Program-made: the position numbers and the translations under genes
Shown: positions 22,966-33,258 of the stretch, piece by piece
Numbering within the stretch: the stretch's first letter is position 1
How the letters are laid out: each line of letters opens with the position of its first letter
DNA from: Aquipseudomonas guryensis
GTDB taxonomy: Bacteria > Pseudomonadota > Gammaproteobacteria > Pseudomonadales > Pseudomonadaceae
DNA length: 64,000 nt
Assembly: GCF_014164785.1 (NCBI RefSeq)
Contig: NZ_JACJFN010000006.1
Coordinates: 1 to 64,000, forward strand
Direction: 5' to 3'
The notes under the pieces: generated by a model
Database searches by the model: none
What the model was told of the DNA's origin: nothing
The model's input: only the letters and a program-made list of their open reading frames with translations

Positions 22966-24840
22966 ATGCGAACCCTGCGCCGTGCCCTGTATCTGGTCGT
23001 ACTGCTCGCCCTGCTCGCCGGCGCCGTAGTGCTCTACTACATCGCCAAGCCCAATTTGCCGCAGTTCAGCCCGCCCAGCCAGGTGCATTACCTCGGCCAA
23101 TGGGATGAGAAAGCGCGCCAGACCTACTACTACACACCGCAGGGTACTCAGGTCAAAGGCCTGCGCTACGACTGGTTCACTGCGCTGGAACTGCCCTTCT
23201 CCACCGACAAGTTCGCTACCCCCGACTACCTGGCCCGCTTCGGTTTCCTCACCGATCCGCAGCAGCAAGCCAGCGCGCTCAACCCCGGCAACCTACCTGT
23301 AGGTTTCGCTCGCCACCAGGACGTGGAAAGTGGCGCGCAGTTCCTCGATATCACCTGTTCCGCCTGCCACACCGGCGAATTGCGCTACCAAGGCCAGGCC
23401 ATCCGCATCGACGGCGGCGCCGCCCTGCACTCGCTGGCCTCCACCGTGCCTACCCTCAAGGGCGGCAGCTTTGGTCAGGCGCTGGGCATGAGCATGGCGT
23501 TTACCTATTACAACCCGATCAAGTTCAAGCGCTTTGCCAAGACGGTGCTGGGCGACAACTACGAACAAGGCAAAAAACAGCTGCGCAGCGACTTCAAAGT
23601 GGTACTCGACCGCCTGCTGGGCACCGCGATGAACGACTGGCACCGCGGCCTCTACCCCACCGAGGAAGGCTTCGGCCGTACCGATGCCTTCGGCCGCATC
23701 GCCAACAGCGTGTTTGGCGATGCCATCGACGCCAGCAACTACCGGGTGGCCAACGCGCCAGTCAGCTACCCGCAGGTGTGGGACATCTGGAAGTTCGACT
23801 GGGTGCAATGGAACGGCTCGGCCATGCAGCCGATGGCGCGCAATATCGGCGAGGCCCTGGGCGTAGGAGCCACCCTGCACCTGTTCGACGAGAATGGCGG
23901 GCAACTGAGCGAGGCCGAGCGCTATCCCTCCAGCGTGCGCCTGCGTGATCTCTACACCCTGGAAGAAACCCTCAAGCAGCTGAAACCGCCGGTTTGGCCG
24001 GAAGCAGTGCTGGGCAAGGTCGATATCGAGCTGGCCAGCCAAGGCCGCGCCCTGTTCAGCGAAAACTGCGCCTACTGCCATGCGCCTGATCCCAAGCCGC
24101 GTGACGAACGTCTGGCTGCAGCGCGTGATCCGGAATGGCGCATGCGCATCGTGCCGACGCGGATCATCGGCACCGACCCGACCACCGCCGACAACATCGC
24201 CGACCACCGCTTCGATATCAGCAAGCTGGGCTGGAAGAAGGAAGAACTGGCCAAGCTGGACGTCAAACTGTTCGGCGCCAGTCTCGACGAAGTCGATTTC
24301 GCCAGTATCTCAAGCGCCAAGGGCCTGGCCTACATCACCGCCTATGTGGAAAACCGCGCTTACCAGGATGCCGGCATCCAGCCGCGTGAGCGCTGGCGCA
24401 TGGACGGCTACGGCCTGGCCATCGGCGTGCAGGAGAAGCGAGGTTACAAGGCGCGCCCGTTAAACGGTATCTGGGCCACCCCGCCTTTCCTGCACAACGG
24501 CTCTGTACCCAACCTGTTTCAGCTGCTGTCGCCCGTGGTCGAACGGGACAAGCAATTCTGGGTCGGCAACTTCGAGTACGACCCCAAGCGCGCCGGTTTC
24601 CTCACCGGCCAGTTCGACGGCGGTTTTCTGTTCGACACCCGCATCACCGGCAACAGCAACCGCGGCCACGAATTCCGCGACGGCTGCCGGGTCGACGGGG
24701 TAATCGGCCGCGCGCTGGCCCCGCAAGAGCGCTGGGCGCTGATCGAGTATCTCAAGGTCATGGGTGATCCGGCGCTGGAAGGCCAGCTCAAGCCCGTCGA
24801 AAGCAAAGCCTGGACCCCTGGCCCCAGCTGCCAGATCTGA
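22966..24840 (+). CDS. Di-heme cytochrome c (peroxidase-like)
   Basis: The 624-residue protein has an N-terminal membrane anchor (residues 7-26) and two c-type haem sites, CSACH at residues 131-135 and CAYCH at 368-372. The C-terminal half (PLNGIWATPPFLHNGSVPNL) has the methionine-poor loop and layout of di-haem cytochromes annotated as cytochrome c peroxidase-like. It is probably periplasmic and redox-active. The following catalase-like gene starts 14 bases downstream, a pairing I recall in other pseudomonads, suggesting joint action on peroxide or lipid hydroperoxide. The electron donor is unknown. Confidence 0.88.
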   Translation: MRTLRRALYLVVLLALLAGAVVLYYIAKPNLPQFSPPSQVHYLGQWDEKARQTYYYTPQGTQVKGLRYDWFTALELPFSTDKFATPDYLARFGFLTDPQQQASALNPGNLPVGFARHQDVESGAQFLDITCSACHTGELRYQGQAIRIDGGAALHSLASTVPTLKGGSFGQALGMSMAFTYYNPIKFKRFAKTVLGDNYEQGKKQLRSDFKVVLDRLLGTAMNDWHRGLYPTEEGFGRTDAFGRIANSVFGDAIDASNYRVANAPVSYPQVWDIWKFDWVQWNGSAMQPMARNIGEALGVGATLHLFDENGGQLSEAERYPSSVRLRDLYTLEETLKQLKPPVWPEAVLGKVDIELASQGRALFSENCAYCHAPDPKPRDERLAAARDPEWRMRIVPTRIIGTDPTTADNIADHRFDISKLGWKKEELAKLDVKLFGASLDEVDFASISSAKGLAYITAYVENRAYQDAGIQPRERWRMDGYGLAIGVQEKRGYKARPLNGIWATPPFLHNGSVPNLFQLLSPVVERDKQFWVGNFEYDPKRAGFLTGQFDGGFLFDTRITGNSNRGHEFRDGCRVDGVIGRALAPQERWALIEYLKVMGDPALEGQLKPVESKAWTPGPSCQI

Positions 24841-24854
24841 CAAGGATATCCACC

Positions 24855-26000
24855 ATGCTCAAGCGTTTCTGGCTCTGGCTCGGCCGCCTGCTCGGCAAGC
24901 TGCTTCTCATCCTGCTCCTGCTCGGCCTGCTGGGCTGGGCGATCGGCGCGCTGTACTACGGCTGGAAGTTTTCCGGCCCGGTATCGACCGAGGAGCAGAT
25001 CCCGGCCGATGAGGCCGCCCTCACCCAGGGCATCATCGAAGACGCCATCAGTGTGGTCGAACAGCACCGTGACAACACCCGCGTGCTGCGCGATGCCCAT
25101 GCCAAGGCCCACGGCTGTGTGAAAGCAGAAGTCACCGTACTGCCGACCCTGGATGCGACCCTGCGTCAGGGTGTACTCAGCGAGCCGGGCAAAACCTGGC
25201 AAGCCTGGATGCGCCTGTCCAACGGCAACGCCTACCCGCAGTTCGACCGCGCCCGCGATGCCCGCGGGATGGCTATCAAGCTGCTCGACGTGCCCGGTGA
25301 CAAGCTGCTCAGCAGCCCGGCCACGGCCGGCGACCAGGACTTCGTGATGTTCAACCACCCGGTGTTCTTCGTGCGCGATGTGGCCGAGTACAAACAGAAC
25401 TTCGCAGCCCAGGCCAACGGTCAGAAGATCCTCGCCTTCTTCCCCAGCTGGGATCCGCGCAGCTGGGAGCTCCGTCACCTGATCATCGCCCTGAAGACCC
25501 TAAGCCCGGCGCCGGAGAGCCCGGTGGCAACCACCTACAACTCCATCGCTCCGTTCAAGCTTGGCCCACACAACATCAAATACCGGGTGATTCCCGACCC
25601 GGCCAGCTGCCCGTCCTACGCACTACCGGAACAGAACGAAGACCTGCCTAATTTCCTGCGCAGCGCCCTGTACCAGCAGCTGTCGCTGGATCGCGTGCCG
25701 GCCTGCTTCGCCCTGCAGGTACAGCGGCAGAACCCCGAACACTACATGCCGATCGAAGACCCCAGCGTGGAATGGAGCGAAGCCATCTCGCCTTTCGAGA
25801 CCGTGGCAACCATCAAGGTGCCGGCCCAGGACTTCGATAGCCGCGAGCAGAACCTGCTCTGCGACAACCTGTCGTTCAACCCCTGGCACGCCCTGCCCGA
25901 GCATCGGCCGATTGGCGGCATCAACCGCCTGCGCAAGGCCGTGTATGAAGCAGTGAGCGTGTACCGGCACCAGCGCAACGACGCGCCGCAGGCGCACTGA
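24855..26000 (+). CDS. Catalase-related family protein, membrane-anchored
   Basis: The 381-residue protein has one N-terminal transmembrane helix (residues 13-35), so the haem domain probably lies in the periplasm. Catalase-like features are RDAHAKAHGCVKAEVTV near residue 77, with the distal histidine, and QAWMRLSNGNAYPQFDRARDARGMAIKLLD, where RGMAIKL is the conserved catalase core. It is shorter than true catalases (480 or more residues), matching the small catalase/peroxidase-like family. It forms an operon with the preceding di-haem cytochrome. Confidence 0.9.
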   Translation: MLKRFWLWLGRLLGKLLLILLLLGLLGWAIGALYYGWKFSGPVSTEEQIPADEAALTQGIIEDAISVVEQHRDNTRVLRDAHAKAHGCVKAEVTVLPTLDATLRQGVLSEPGKTWQAWMRLSNGNAYPQFDRARDARGMAIKLLDVPGDKLLSSPATAGDQDFVMFNHPVFFVRDVAEYKQNFAAQANGQKILAFFPSWDPRSWELRHLIIALKTLSPAPESPVATTYNSIAPFKLGPHNIKYRVIPDPASCPSYALPEQNEDLPNFLRSALYQQLSLDRVPACFALQVQRQNPEHYMPIEDPSVEWSEAISPFETVATIKVPAQDFDSREQNLLCDNLSFNPWHALPEHRPIGGINRLRKAVYEAVSVYRHQRNDAPQAH

Positions 26001-26006
26001 AACAGC

Positions 26007-26029
26007 AAGGCCGCCCTTCGGGCGGCCTT
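26007..26029. terminator. GC-rich hairpin after the catalase-like gene
   Basis: Arms AAGGCCGCCC / GGGCGGCCTT with loop TTC directly follow the stop codon. Only a short T run follows, so termination strength is moderate. Confidence 0.7.
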
Positions 26030-26038
26030 CGTATTGCT

Positions 26039-26098
26039 GTAGCCCGGATGCAATCCGGGGAAGCAGGCAACTCTGTTCCCGGATTGCATCCGGGCTAC
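26039..26098. repeat. REPIN 1 (inverted REP doublet)
   Basis: Two REP copies face each other: GTAGCCCGGATGCAATCCGG at the left and its inverse at the right, separated by about 18 bases. Each is itself a hairpin (CCCGGAT-GCA-ATCCGGG) with the GTAG head typical of Pseudomonas REPs. It lies between convergent genes. Confidence 0.9.
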
Positions 26099-26100
26099 GC

Positions 26101-26784
26101 TCAGAAACGCTGCAGGTCGATCACCGCAAAGCTGGCCACCGTGTCGTGGCCGCGCAGCTCGCCCCCTTCGCGGGCCAGGCCGATGGTCTGCAGACCGGCC
26201 TGCTGCGCGGCATCCAGCTCCTCGACGATATCGGAGAGAAACAGAATCTCGTCGGCTGGCAGGCCGATGCTCTCGGCGATACGCCGATACGAGCCCACCT
26301 CGCGTTTGGGTCCACTGGTGGTATCGAAATAGCCGCTGAACAGCGGAGTCAGGTCGCCCTCCTCGGAACAGCCGAAAATCAACTGCTGCGCCTGAATCGA
26401 CCCCGACGAGTAGACATACAGCGCATAGCCCTCGGCCTTCCAGCGCTTGAGCGCCTCCACCGCATCCGGGTAGACATGCCCCTTGAGTTGCCCGGCCTGG
26501 TAGCCTTCGGCCCAGATCATGCCCTGCAGCGCTTTGAGCGGCGTGGCCTTGCGGTCTTCGGCGATCCAGCCAAGGAGGATCTCGATGAGCCGGATCAGGT
26601 CGGCATCCGCCTCGCCGCTTTGCGCCCGCACCGCGTCCAGTTGTTCGATCAGCAAGGGCTCATCGGCGTGGTGCAGCACGAAATCCGGCAGATGCCTCGC
26701 GGCATAGGGAAACAGCACATCGAAAACGAAACTCACCGAGCTGGTGGTGCCTTCGATATCGGTGAGGATGGCTTTGATCGGCAT
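26101..26784 (-). CDS. mtnC: Enolase-phosphatase E1 (acireductone synthase)
   Basis: The product has 227 residues from the ATG at 26784; a longer frame lacks support. It is a HAD-superfamily enzyme with nucleophile motif [11 protein letters not shown] at residues 5-15 and late motif [12 protein letters not shown]. It enolises and dephosphorylates 2,3-diketo-5-methylthiopentyl-1-phosphate to acireductone in the methionine salvage pathway. Neighbours mtnD and mtnB on the same strand catalyse the next and previous steps. Confidence 0.95.
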   Translation of the reverse strand: MPIKAILTDIEGTTSSVSFVFDVLFPYAARHLPDFVLHHADEPLLIEQLDAVRAQSGEADADLIRLIEILLGWIAEDRKATPLKALQGMIWAEGYQAGQLKGHVYPDAVEALKRWKAEGYALYVYSSGSIQAQQLIFGCSEEGDLTPLFSGYFDTTSGPKREVGSYRRIAESIGLPADEILFLSDIVEELDAAQQAGLQTIGLAREGGELRGHDTVASFAVIDLQRF

Positions 26785-26986
26785 GGGAAAACTCCAGATT
26801 TCGGGTGACGATCTCCCCCACAAGCAGTGAGGTGAGACAGGCGGTTTGGCGCGCTCAGACGGGCTGACACGACACAGGCAGCTTCGCAACAGTCCCCTCT
26901 CCCGTAAACGAGCGAGGGGAGACAAACGGCTTGTGCTTTGCTGGCAACTACGCGCCGCCCTCCGCCATTTAGGGGGCGCTCGGTAA
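26785..26986. other. mtnD-mtnC intergenic stretch
   Basis: About 200 bases without a gene. It contains an imperfect hairpin near 26892-26919 (TCCCCTC and GAGGGGA arms), but no feature I can name. Confidence 0.4.
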
Positions 26987-27532
26987 TCAGTCTTCCAAAC
27001 GCGGGAAGCGGCTGGCGATCTCGTCGCCGGTGAAATTGGCCACCCAGCCCTCGGGATTGTTGAACAGGCGAATGGCCACGAAATGCGGGAACTCGCCCAT
27101 GTCGAACCAGTGGCGGGTGCCGGCCGGTACCGAGATCAGGTCGTTCTTCTCGCACAGTACGGCGTACACGTAGTCGTCGATGTGCAGGCTGAACAGGCCA
27201 CGCCCGGCGACGAAGAAGCGCACCTCGTCCTCGCCATGGCGGTGTTCGTCGAGGAACTTGGCGCGCAGTTCGTCCTTCTGCGGGTGATCCCTGTTCAGGC
27301 TAACCACGTCGACCGTGACATAGCCCTGCTCACGCATCAGCTGGTCGATCTGCGGGCGATAGGCGGCAATCACCTCGTCCTGGCTGGCGCCGGGCTGGAT
27401 CTTCGCGGCGGCCTGCCAGCGCTCGAAACGCACACCGACTTCGCCCAGGGTGCTGGCGATGTCTTCCAGGTGGGTCAGCACCTTGTTCGGCACGTCCGGG
27501 CTGGACTGGTGGTAGACGGTCAGGCTGCTCAT
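26987..27532 (-). CDS. mtnD: Acireductone dioxygenase
   Basis: The product has 181 residues from the ATG at 27532. It is a cupin metalloenzyme with ligand set [11 protein letters not shown] (His, His, Glu) near residue 98 and a later His in FSLHIDD and [12 protein letters not shown]. With Fe it converts acireductone to 2-keto-4-methylthiobutyrate, the last intermediate before methionine. It is part of the mtnB-mtnD-mtnC cluster. Confidence 0.95.
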   Translation of the reverse strand: MSSLTVYHQSSPDVPNKVLTHLEDIASTLGEVGVRFERWQAAAKIQPGASQDEVIAAYRPQIDQLMREQGYVTVDVVSLNRDHPQKDELRAKFLDEHRHGEDEVRFFVAGRGLFSLHIDDYVYAVLCEKNDLISVPAGTRHWFDMGEFPHFVAIRLFNNPEGWVANFTGDEIASRFPRLED

Positions 27533-27599
27533 GTTCAATCTCCGGCCCCGGCGGGCTCTCATGTTCCGTAGGGTGCGCCATGCGCACCACGCAGGCGCC

Positions 27600-28211
27600 T
27601 CAGCGTTGCAGGGCGCGTACCTTGAGTTCGCATTCGAAGAGGAATTCGAAGGCTTCGATCTGGCGCAGGGCGTCGCTCATCTGCGCGCCCCAGGTGTACA
27701 GGCCGTGGCCGCGGATCAGGTAGCCGACGCAATCCGGGTGTTCATCGAGCCAGACCTGCACCTGGGACGCCAGGCGCGCGATGTCCTGATCGTTGTCGAA
27801 GATCGGCACCTCGACCTGGCATTCGTGGGTGCTGACGCCGGCGAAGGCCTTCTGCAGTTCGTAATCGGCAAACACCAGTGAATCGCTCAAACACAGGCGC
27901 GACAGCACCGTGGCGTTGACCGAGTGGGTATGCAACACCGCGCCGATCTGCGGCTGCCAGCGGTACAGCTGGGTGTGCAGCAGGGTCTCGGCCGAGGGTT
28001 TCTTGCCCGGCTCCAGGCTGTTGCCGTCGAGATCGGTGGCCAGCACGTCGTCCGGCCCTAGCTGGCCCTTGTGCTTGCCGGAGACGGTGAGCAGCGCCTG
28101 CTCAGCACTCAGGCGCGCCGAATAGTTGCTGCTGGTGGCCGGCGACCAGCCGCGACCGTAGAGAAAACGCCCGGCCTCGATGATCTGCTCGGCGAGTTGT
28201 TCGCGGTTCAT
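27600..28211 (-). CDS. mtnB: Methylthioribulose-1-phosphate dehydratase
   Basis: The 203-residue class II aldolase/AraD-fold enzyme has the zinc-binding pair in VLHTHSVNATVL and the later histidine in LIRGHGLYTWG. It dehydrates 5-methylthioribulose-1-phosphate in methionine salvage. Its start overlaps the end of the MFS gene upstream by 4 bases (ATGA), indicating translational coupling. Confidence 0.95.
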   Translation of the reverse strand: MNREQLAEQIIEAGRFLYGRGWSPATSSNYSARLSAEQALLTVSGKHKGQLGPDDVLATDLDGNSLEPGKKPSAETLLHTQLYRWQPQIGAVLHTHSVNATVLSRLCLSDSLVFADYELQKAFAGVSTHECQVEVPIFDNDQDIARLASQVQVWLDEHPDCVGYLIRGHGLYTWGAQMSDALRQIEAFEFLFECELKVRALQR

Positions 28212-29362
28212 GCCTGCTCCTCGCGCAATCGGGTGGCAATGATAAGGGTCGCGGCCAGCGCGACCAAGCTGGCGATGGCAAAGGTCCAGGCCGGCCCCAG
28301 GCTGTTCCAGCTATAGCCGGAGTACAGCGCCCCCAGCGCCCCGCCAATGCCGGCCATGGCCGCGTACAGCGCCTGTCCCTGGCCCTGCTGGTTGGCGCCA
28401 AAACTGCGCTGGACGAAGTGGATCGCAGCCGCATGGAAGCTGCCGAAAGTGGCGGCATGCATCAGCTGGGCGAACAGCAGCACCGCCAGGTGATCGGCCA
28501 GGTTGCCCAGCAGTAACCAGCGCAGCGCCGCCAGGGCAAAACTGGCCGCCAGCACCTGACGCAGGGAGAAACGCGCGAGGATGCGGGTCATGAACAGGAA
28601 CAGCACGATCTCCGCCACAACGCCCAAGGCCCACAGCAGGCCGATCACTCCGCGGCTGTAGCCAAGCGACTCCAGGTGAATGCTGAGAAAGGTGTAATAC
28701 GGCCCATGGGACATCTGCATCAGCCCCACGCACAGGTAGAAGGCCAGCACACCCGGCCGGCGCAGCTGGGCCAGGAAACCGCCCTCGCTGGCCACGCTGT
28801 TGTTTGCCTGCGGCGTGGCGTTAGGCACCCAGAAGCTGCTCAGGGCAATACCGGCGATGATCAGCAGCAGCGTCCAGGGGTAGACCGCCAGGCTGTAGAC
28901 CTCGAACAGCTTACCCAGGCCGACCACGGTGAGAATGAAGCCGATCGAACCCCACAGGCGGATCTGCGAATAGCGCGCCGTCTGTTCCTGCAGGTGGGCC
29001 AGGGTGATGACCTCGAACTGCGGCAGCACCGCGTGCCAGAAGAAGGCGTGCAAGGCCATCACCAGGGCCAGCCAGGCATAACTCTGATCGACGAAGATCA
29101 GGCTCAGGCTGAGCAGCGTGCAGACCGCGCCGAAGCGCACGATGCGCAGGCGCTGGCCACTGCGATCACCGAGCCAGCCCCACAGGTTGGGCGCCACGCA
29201 GCGCATCAGCATGGGGATGGCCACCAGCTCGCCGATGCGCGCCGGGCTGAAGCCGAGAAAGTCGAAATACAACGCCAGGAAGGGTGCCGTGGCACCCAGC
29301 AGGGCGAAGTAGAACAGGTAGAAGCCGGACAGGCGCCAGTACGGCAGCGCGGCTGTCGTCAC
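28208..29362 (-). CDS. MFS transporter (HcaT/PP-permease-like)
   Basis: The 384-residue protein has 12 hydrophobic segments. The start [20 protein letters not shown] and the [20 protein letters not shown] loop fit the MFS_1-like group that includes the 3-phenylpropionate permease HcaT. Substrate is unknown. It is translationally coupled to aroC upstream and mtnB downstream (ATGA overlaps on both sides), so all three are probably co-transcribed. Confidence 0.9.
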   Translation of the reverse strand: MTTAALPYWRLSGFYLFYFALLGATAPFLALYFDFLGFSPARIGELVAIPMLMRCVAPNLWGWLGDRSGQRLRIVRFGAVCTLLSLSLIFVDQSYAWLALVMALHAFFWHAVLPQFEVITLAHLQEQTARYSQIRLWGSIGFILTVVGLGKLFEVYSLAVYPWTLLLIIAGIALSSFWVPNATPQANNSVASEGGFLAQLRRPGVLAFYLCVGLMQMSHGPYYTFLSIHLESLGYSRGVIGLLWALGVVAEIVLFLFMTRILARFSLRQVLAASFALAALRWLLLGNLADHLAVLLFAQLMHAATFGSFHAAAIHFVQRSFGANQQGQGQALYAAMAGIGGALGALYSGYSWNSLGPAWTFAIASLVALAATLIIATRLREEQA

Positions 29363-30450
29363 AGTTGGCCGAGTACCGGTGTAGTGACCTGCACGCCGGT
29401 ATTCTGCGCGCGGTGGCGCAGCAGGTGGTCGAGCAGCACGATGGCCATCATCGCCTCGGCAATCGGCGTGGCGCGGATGCCCACGCAGGGATCGTGGCGG
29501 CCCTTGGTGATCACTTCCACCGGGTTGCCGTCGACATCGATGGAGCGGCCCGGGGTGGTGATGCTGGAGGTCGGCTTGAGCGCCAGATGAGCAACGATCG
29601 GCTGACCGGAAGAAATGCCGCCGAGGATGCCGCCGGCATTGTTGGAGAGGAAACCTTCGGGGGTCAGCTCGTCACGGTGCTCGGTGCCGCGCTGGGCCAC
29701 CGAGGCGAAGCCGGCGCCGATTTCCACGCCTTTCACAGCGTTGATGCTCATCAGCGCGTGGGCCAGTTCGGCATCCAGGCGGTCGAAGATCGGCTCGCCG
29801 AGGCCTGGCATCACGCCTTCGGCGACCACGGTGATTTTCGCGCCGACCGAATCCTGGTCACGGCGAAGCTGGTCCATGTAGGCCTCCAGCTCCGGCACCT
29901 TGTCCGGGTCGGCGCTGAAGAAGGCGTTCTGCTCGACGCTGTCCCAGGTCTTGAACGGGATCTCGATCGGGCCGAGCTGGCTCATGTAGCCACGCACCGT
30001 GATACCGAAGGCGCCCAGCACCTTCTTGGCGATGGCGCCGGCAGCGACACGCATGGCGGTTTCGCGCGCCGAGCTGCGGCCACCACCCCGGTAGTCGCGG
30101 ATGCCGTACTTGTGGTGGTAGGTGTAGTCGGCGTGAGCCGGGCGGAACAGATCCTTGATCGCCGAGTAGTCCTTGGACTTCTGGTCGGTATTGCGGATCA
30201 GCAGGCCGATGGCGCAACCGGTGGTCTTGCCCTCGAAGACGCCGGCGAGGATCTCGACTTCATCGTCTTCCTGGCGCTGGGTGGTGTGGCGGCTGGTGCC
30301 CGGCTTGCGCCGGTCCAGGTCACGCTGCATATCTTCCAGGGACAGCTCGATGCCCGGCGGGCAACCGTCGACGATGGCGACCAGCGCCGGACCATGGCTT
30401 TCGCCTGCGGTGGTGACGGTGAACAGCTTGCCGTAGGTATTGCCGGACAT
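29359..30450 (-). CDS. aroC: Chorismate synthase
   Basis: The product has 363 residues from the ATG at 30450. The family signatures are present: [20 protein letters not shown] at the N-terminus, [20 protein letters not shown] in the middle and [18 protein letters not shown] near residue 250. It converts 5-enolpyruvylshikimate-3-phosphate to chorismate with reduced FMN, the last step of the common aromatic pathway. It is the first gene of the minus-strand cluster. Confidence 0.97.
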   Translation of the reverse strand: MSGNTYGKLFTVTTAGESHGPALVAIVDGCPPGIELSLEDMQRDLDRRKPGTSRHTTQRQEDDEVEILAGVFEGKTTGCAIGLLIRNTDQKSKDYSAIKDLFRPAHADYTYHHKYGIRDYRGGGRSSARETAMRVAAGAIAKKVLGAFGITVRGYMSQLGPIEIPFKTWDSVEQNAFFSADPDKVPELEAYMDQLRRDQDSVGAKITVVAEGVMPGLGEPIFDRLDAELAHALMSINAVKGVEIGAGFASVAQRGTEHRDELTPEGFLSNNAGGILGGISSGQPIVAHLALKPTSSITTPGRSIDVDGNPVEVITKGRHDPCVGIRATPIAEAMMAIVLLDHLLRHRAQNTGVQVTTPVLGQL

Positions 30451-30627
30451 GCAGAAAGCTCCGCGAGGGCCTGAACGAGGGGGCGCCAGTATACCTGCGG
30501 TGCCCGACCAGTTCACCCTCGATGGCGAGTTGCATCAGGCTGGCGCTCTGCCAGCCTCCAGAATGCGCAGAAACAGTCGATAATTCGCATACCAGTGCCC
30601 TGCCCGCCTGGCCCAAGGATGCCCGCC

Positions 30628-31410
30628 ATGACCGATACCGACGCCCAGCAACCCGCAGATGAAGTGCCCGCCGCGCCACAGCCGCATCCCTGGCAGGATC
30701 TGCCGGCCGAGCAGTTGCGCCTGTTGCGCCTGGCTCCGCTGCCGACCGACCGACATACCGGTGCGCGGCCGCTGCGCTTTGTTCAACTCGGCCGCGCCGA
30801 ACGCCATAGCCCGGAACAGAGCCTGCTGCGCCTGAGCATCGACCTGCCAGGGCAGCGCGTGCGCCGCGAGCAGAATGTGCTGGAAGTCTGGGCCGACCAC
30901 CGCAGCCGCGAAGTGCGTTTCGGCGCCGACAAGGGCCTGCAGATTGAACCGGTCAATCGCGGCATCGGTCGCTTCCTGATGGCCCAGGGCATTCTCTGGG
31001 CCCGCCAGCGCTGGCCCAACTACCAGGTCGAGGGCGGCGCCCTGGCGGTCAAGGACATCCTCACCGACGACGCCCGCCTGCGCCGCGACCACTTCCTGCG
31101 CGCCCTGGGCTTCGAAGTCGAGTACCAGGACCTGCTGCAGCTGAAAGCCACCTACGGGGCAAAAAGCGTTAGCGCGCTGATCGGTGAATGGAACCGCGAA
31201 CGTTTGCAGCAGGTGGAGCCACTTGAAGCCGGCGCCATGCTGCAGCAGGCCGACCAGAGCCTGCACGAGCAGGAGGTCAAGATCGGCAAGCTGGAACGCA
31301 AGATCGAACTGCTCAAGCGCGAAGACAGCAGCCTGCGCTTCACCATCGGCTGCCTGGTGACCCTGGCGCTATTCCAGGCCGGGCTACTGATCTGGATCGC
31401 TACCCGCTAA
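30628..31410 (+). CDS. Hypothetical protein with coiled coil and C-terminal anchor
   Basis: The product has 260 residues from the ATG at 30628 (AAGGA upstream). It is Pro/Ala-rich at the N-terminus, with a soluble central domain (LGFEVEYQDLLQLKATYGAK). A predicted coiled coil lies at about residues 190-235 (EQEVKIGKLERKIELLKRED) and one C-terminal transmembrane helix (LVTLALFQAGLLIWI). The tail-anchored layout suggests inner-membrane attachment with a cytoplasmic body. It is conserved next to aroC/prmB in pseudomonads as I recall; function is unknown. Confidence 0.85.
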   Translation: MTDTDAQQPADEVPAAPQPHPWQDLPAEQLRLLRLAPLPTDRHTGARPLRFVQLGRAERHSPEQSLLRLSIDLPGQRVRREQNVLEVWADHRSREVRFGADKGLQIEPVNRGIGRFLMAQGILWARQRWPNYQVEGGALAVKDILTDDARLRRDHFLRALGFEVEYQDLLQLKATYGAKSVSALIGEWNRERLQQVEPLEAGAMLQQADQSLHEQEVKIGKLERKIELLKREDSSLRFTIGCLVTLALFQAGLLIWIATR

Positions 31411-31440
31411 AGCGATCATTCATCAAGCAGCACTTAGCCG

Positions 31441-31504
31441 GTAGCCCGGATGCAATCCGGGAAAAACTGCCTGGCTGAACGCCCCCGGATTTCATCCGGG
31501 CTAC
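31441..31504. repeat. REPIN 2 (inverted REP doublet)
   Basis: The left copy is the same as in REPIN 1 (GTAGCCCGGATGCAATCCGG) and the right copy is its inverse with one T change (CCCGGATTTCATCCGGGC). It lies between convergent genes, like the other two copies. Confidence 0.9.
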
Positions 31505-31510
31505 ATCGGT

Positions 31511-32425
31511 TCAGCCATTCAGCCGCGAGCGGAACAGAGCTTGATGCTCGCGGCACTGCTTGGCTGCCAGCAGGAACACGCCGTGACCGCCCTGTTCGAA
31601 CTCCAGCCAGGTGAAGTCAACCTCCGGGTACAGCGCTTCGACATGCACCTGGCTGTTGCCCACTTCGACGATCAGGATGCCCTGCTCGCTCAGGTGATCG
31701 GCCGCCTCGGCCAACATGCGCCGCACCAGATCCAGGCCATCATCGCCGCAGGCCAGGCCCAGCTCCGGTTCGTGCTGGTACTCGGCCGGCATGTCGGCAA
31801 AGTCCTCGGCATCGACATAGGGCGGGTTGGACACGATCAGGTCGAAACGCTGGCCCGGCAACCCGGCGAAGCCATCGCCCTGCACGGTGTACACACGCTC
31901 TTCCAGCTCATGCCGCTCGATGTTCTGGTTGGCCACTTCGAGGGCCTCGAAGGACAGGTCGGCCAGTACCACTTCGGCCTCGGGGAAGGCATGGGCGCAA
32001 GCGATGCCGATGCAGCCCGAACCCGTGCACAGATCGAGGATGCGTGCCGGCTCGGCGGGCAGCCAGGGCGCGAAGTGCTGGCCGATCAGCTCGGCAATCG
32101 GCGAGCGCGGCACCAGCACGCGCTCATCGACGATAAAGGGCAGGCCACAGAACCAGGCTTCGCCCAACAGATAGGCGGTCGGCACGCGCTCTTCGATGCG
32201 GCGTTTCAACAACGCCAGCAGGTGTTCCTGTTCGTCCTCTTCGAGACGGCAATCGAGGTAGCCATCGGCGATTTCCCACGGCAGGTGCAAGGCGCCGAGC
32301 ACCAACTGGCGTGCCTCATCCCAGGCATTGTCGGTGCCATGGCCGAAGAACAGCTGCTCGTCATGAAAACGGCTGACAGCCCAGCGAATGTGGTCGCGCA
32401 CGGTGCGCAGGCGGGATTGGGACAC
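31511..32425 (-). CDS. prmB: Ribosomal protein L3 N5-glutamine methyltransferase
   Basis: The 304-residue SAM-dependent methyltransferase has the SAM-binding [20 protein letters not shown] near residue 131 and the catalytic [20 protein letters not shown] near 200. The PrmB group is indicated by the N-terminal helical domain and context. It methylates a glutamine of ribosomal protein L3. It is convergent with the preceding gene. Confidence 0.94.
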   Translation of the reverse strand: MSQSRLRTVRDHIRWAVSRFHDEQLFFGHGTDNAWDEARQLVLGALHLPWEIADGYLDCRLEEDEQEHLLALLKRRIEERVPTAYLLGEAWFCGLPFIVDERVLVPRSPIAELIGQHFAPWLPAEPARILDLCTGSGCIGIACAHAFPEAEVVLADLSFEALEVANQNIERHELEERVYTVQGDGFAGLPGQRFDLIVSNPPYVDAEDFADMPAEYQHEPELGLACGDDGLDLVRRMLAEAADHLSEQGILIVEVGNSQVHVEALYPEVDFTWLEFEQGGHGVFLLAAKQCREHQALFRSRLNG

Positions 32426-32570
32426 GGGACAGACCTCCAGAACGGGTGGGCGATTCTAGCCGCAAGTGCAAGCGTTTTGCCCGGTCGAATCGGCGCGTTG
32501 TGCTGCAAAGGTTCACAGATGGCTCTAGCAAGCAGAGAATAGAACCACAGCCACATCAGGAGCCTGCGTC

Positions 32571-33164
32571 ATGTCCGATCCCAAAACCCTGTTCCAGCTG
32601 ACTGGTCGTGGTTATGCACCAGCCACCTTGAGCAAGGCCACCCTGTTGATCATCGACGCGCAGGAAGAGTATCGCAGCGGTGTCTTGCAGCTGCCGGACG
32701 TGGACGCCGCCGTGGCGGAAATCACCACCCTGGTACAGGCCGCCCGCCGCCTCGGCACCCCGGTCGTGCATGTGCGTCACCTCGGTATTCCCGGTGGCCT
32801 GCTCGACCCGCAAGGTCCACGCGGCCACTTCCTCGCCGGACTGGAGCCGCAAGGTGGCGAACCGGTAATCGAGAAGCGCCTGCCCAACGCCTTCGCCGGC
32901 ACCGACCTGCACGAGCGTCTGCAGCAACTCGGCCACCTCGACCTGATCGTCTGCGGCTTCATGACCCACTCCAGCATCAGCACCACCGTGCGCGCGGCCA
33001 AGGACTACGGCTACCGCTGCACCCTGGTAGACAGCGCCTGCGCCACTCGCGACCTGCCCTATGCCGGTGAACTGATCGGCGCTCGCCAATTGCACCGCAT
33101 GGAGATGGCTGCCCTGGCCGACAACTACGCGATTGTCGTGCCCCAGGCTCATGCGCTGATCTGA
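32571..33164 (+). CDS. Isochorismatase-fold (cysteine hydrolase family) protein
   Basis: The 197-residue protein has the isochorismatase-like fold: LLIIDAQEEYRSG near residue 25 with the catalytic aspartate, a lysine region around EKRLPNAFAGT and VCGFMTHSSISTTVRAAKDY near residue 127. In cysteine hydrolases that last motif carries the nucleophile Cys where this protein has Ser, so hydrolase chemistry is uncertain and an isochorismatase-like or altered activity is possible. AGGAG precedes the ATG. Confidence 0.88.
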   Translation: MSDPKTLFQLTGRGYAPATLSKATLLIIDAQEEYRSGVLQLPDVDAAVAEITTLVQAARRLGTPVVHVRHLGIPGGLLDPQGPRGHFLAGLEPQGGEPVIEKRLPNAFAGTDLHERLQQLGHLDLIVCGFMTHSSISTTVRAAKDYGYRCTLVDSACATRDLPYAGELIGARQLHRMEMAALADNYAIVVPQAHALI

Positions 33165-33258
33165 ACCAGTCACTCAGCAGCTGCAAGGCTGCGCCCCGCG
33201 AATGGAACCCTGGCAGCCAAGGCCGGTCATAGCGCCGATAGCCCATGAGGAAATCGGG

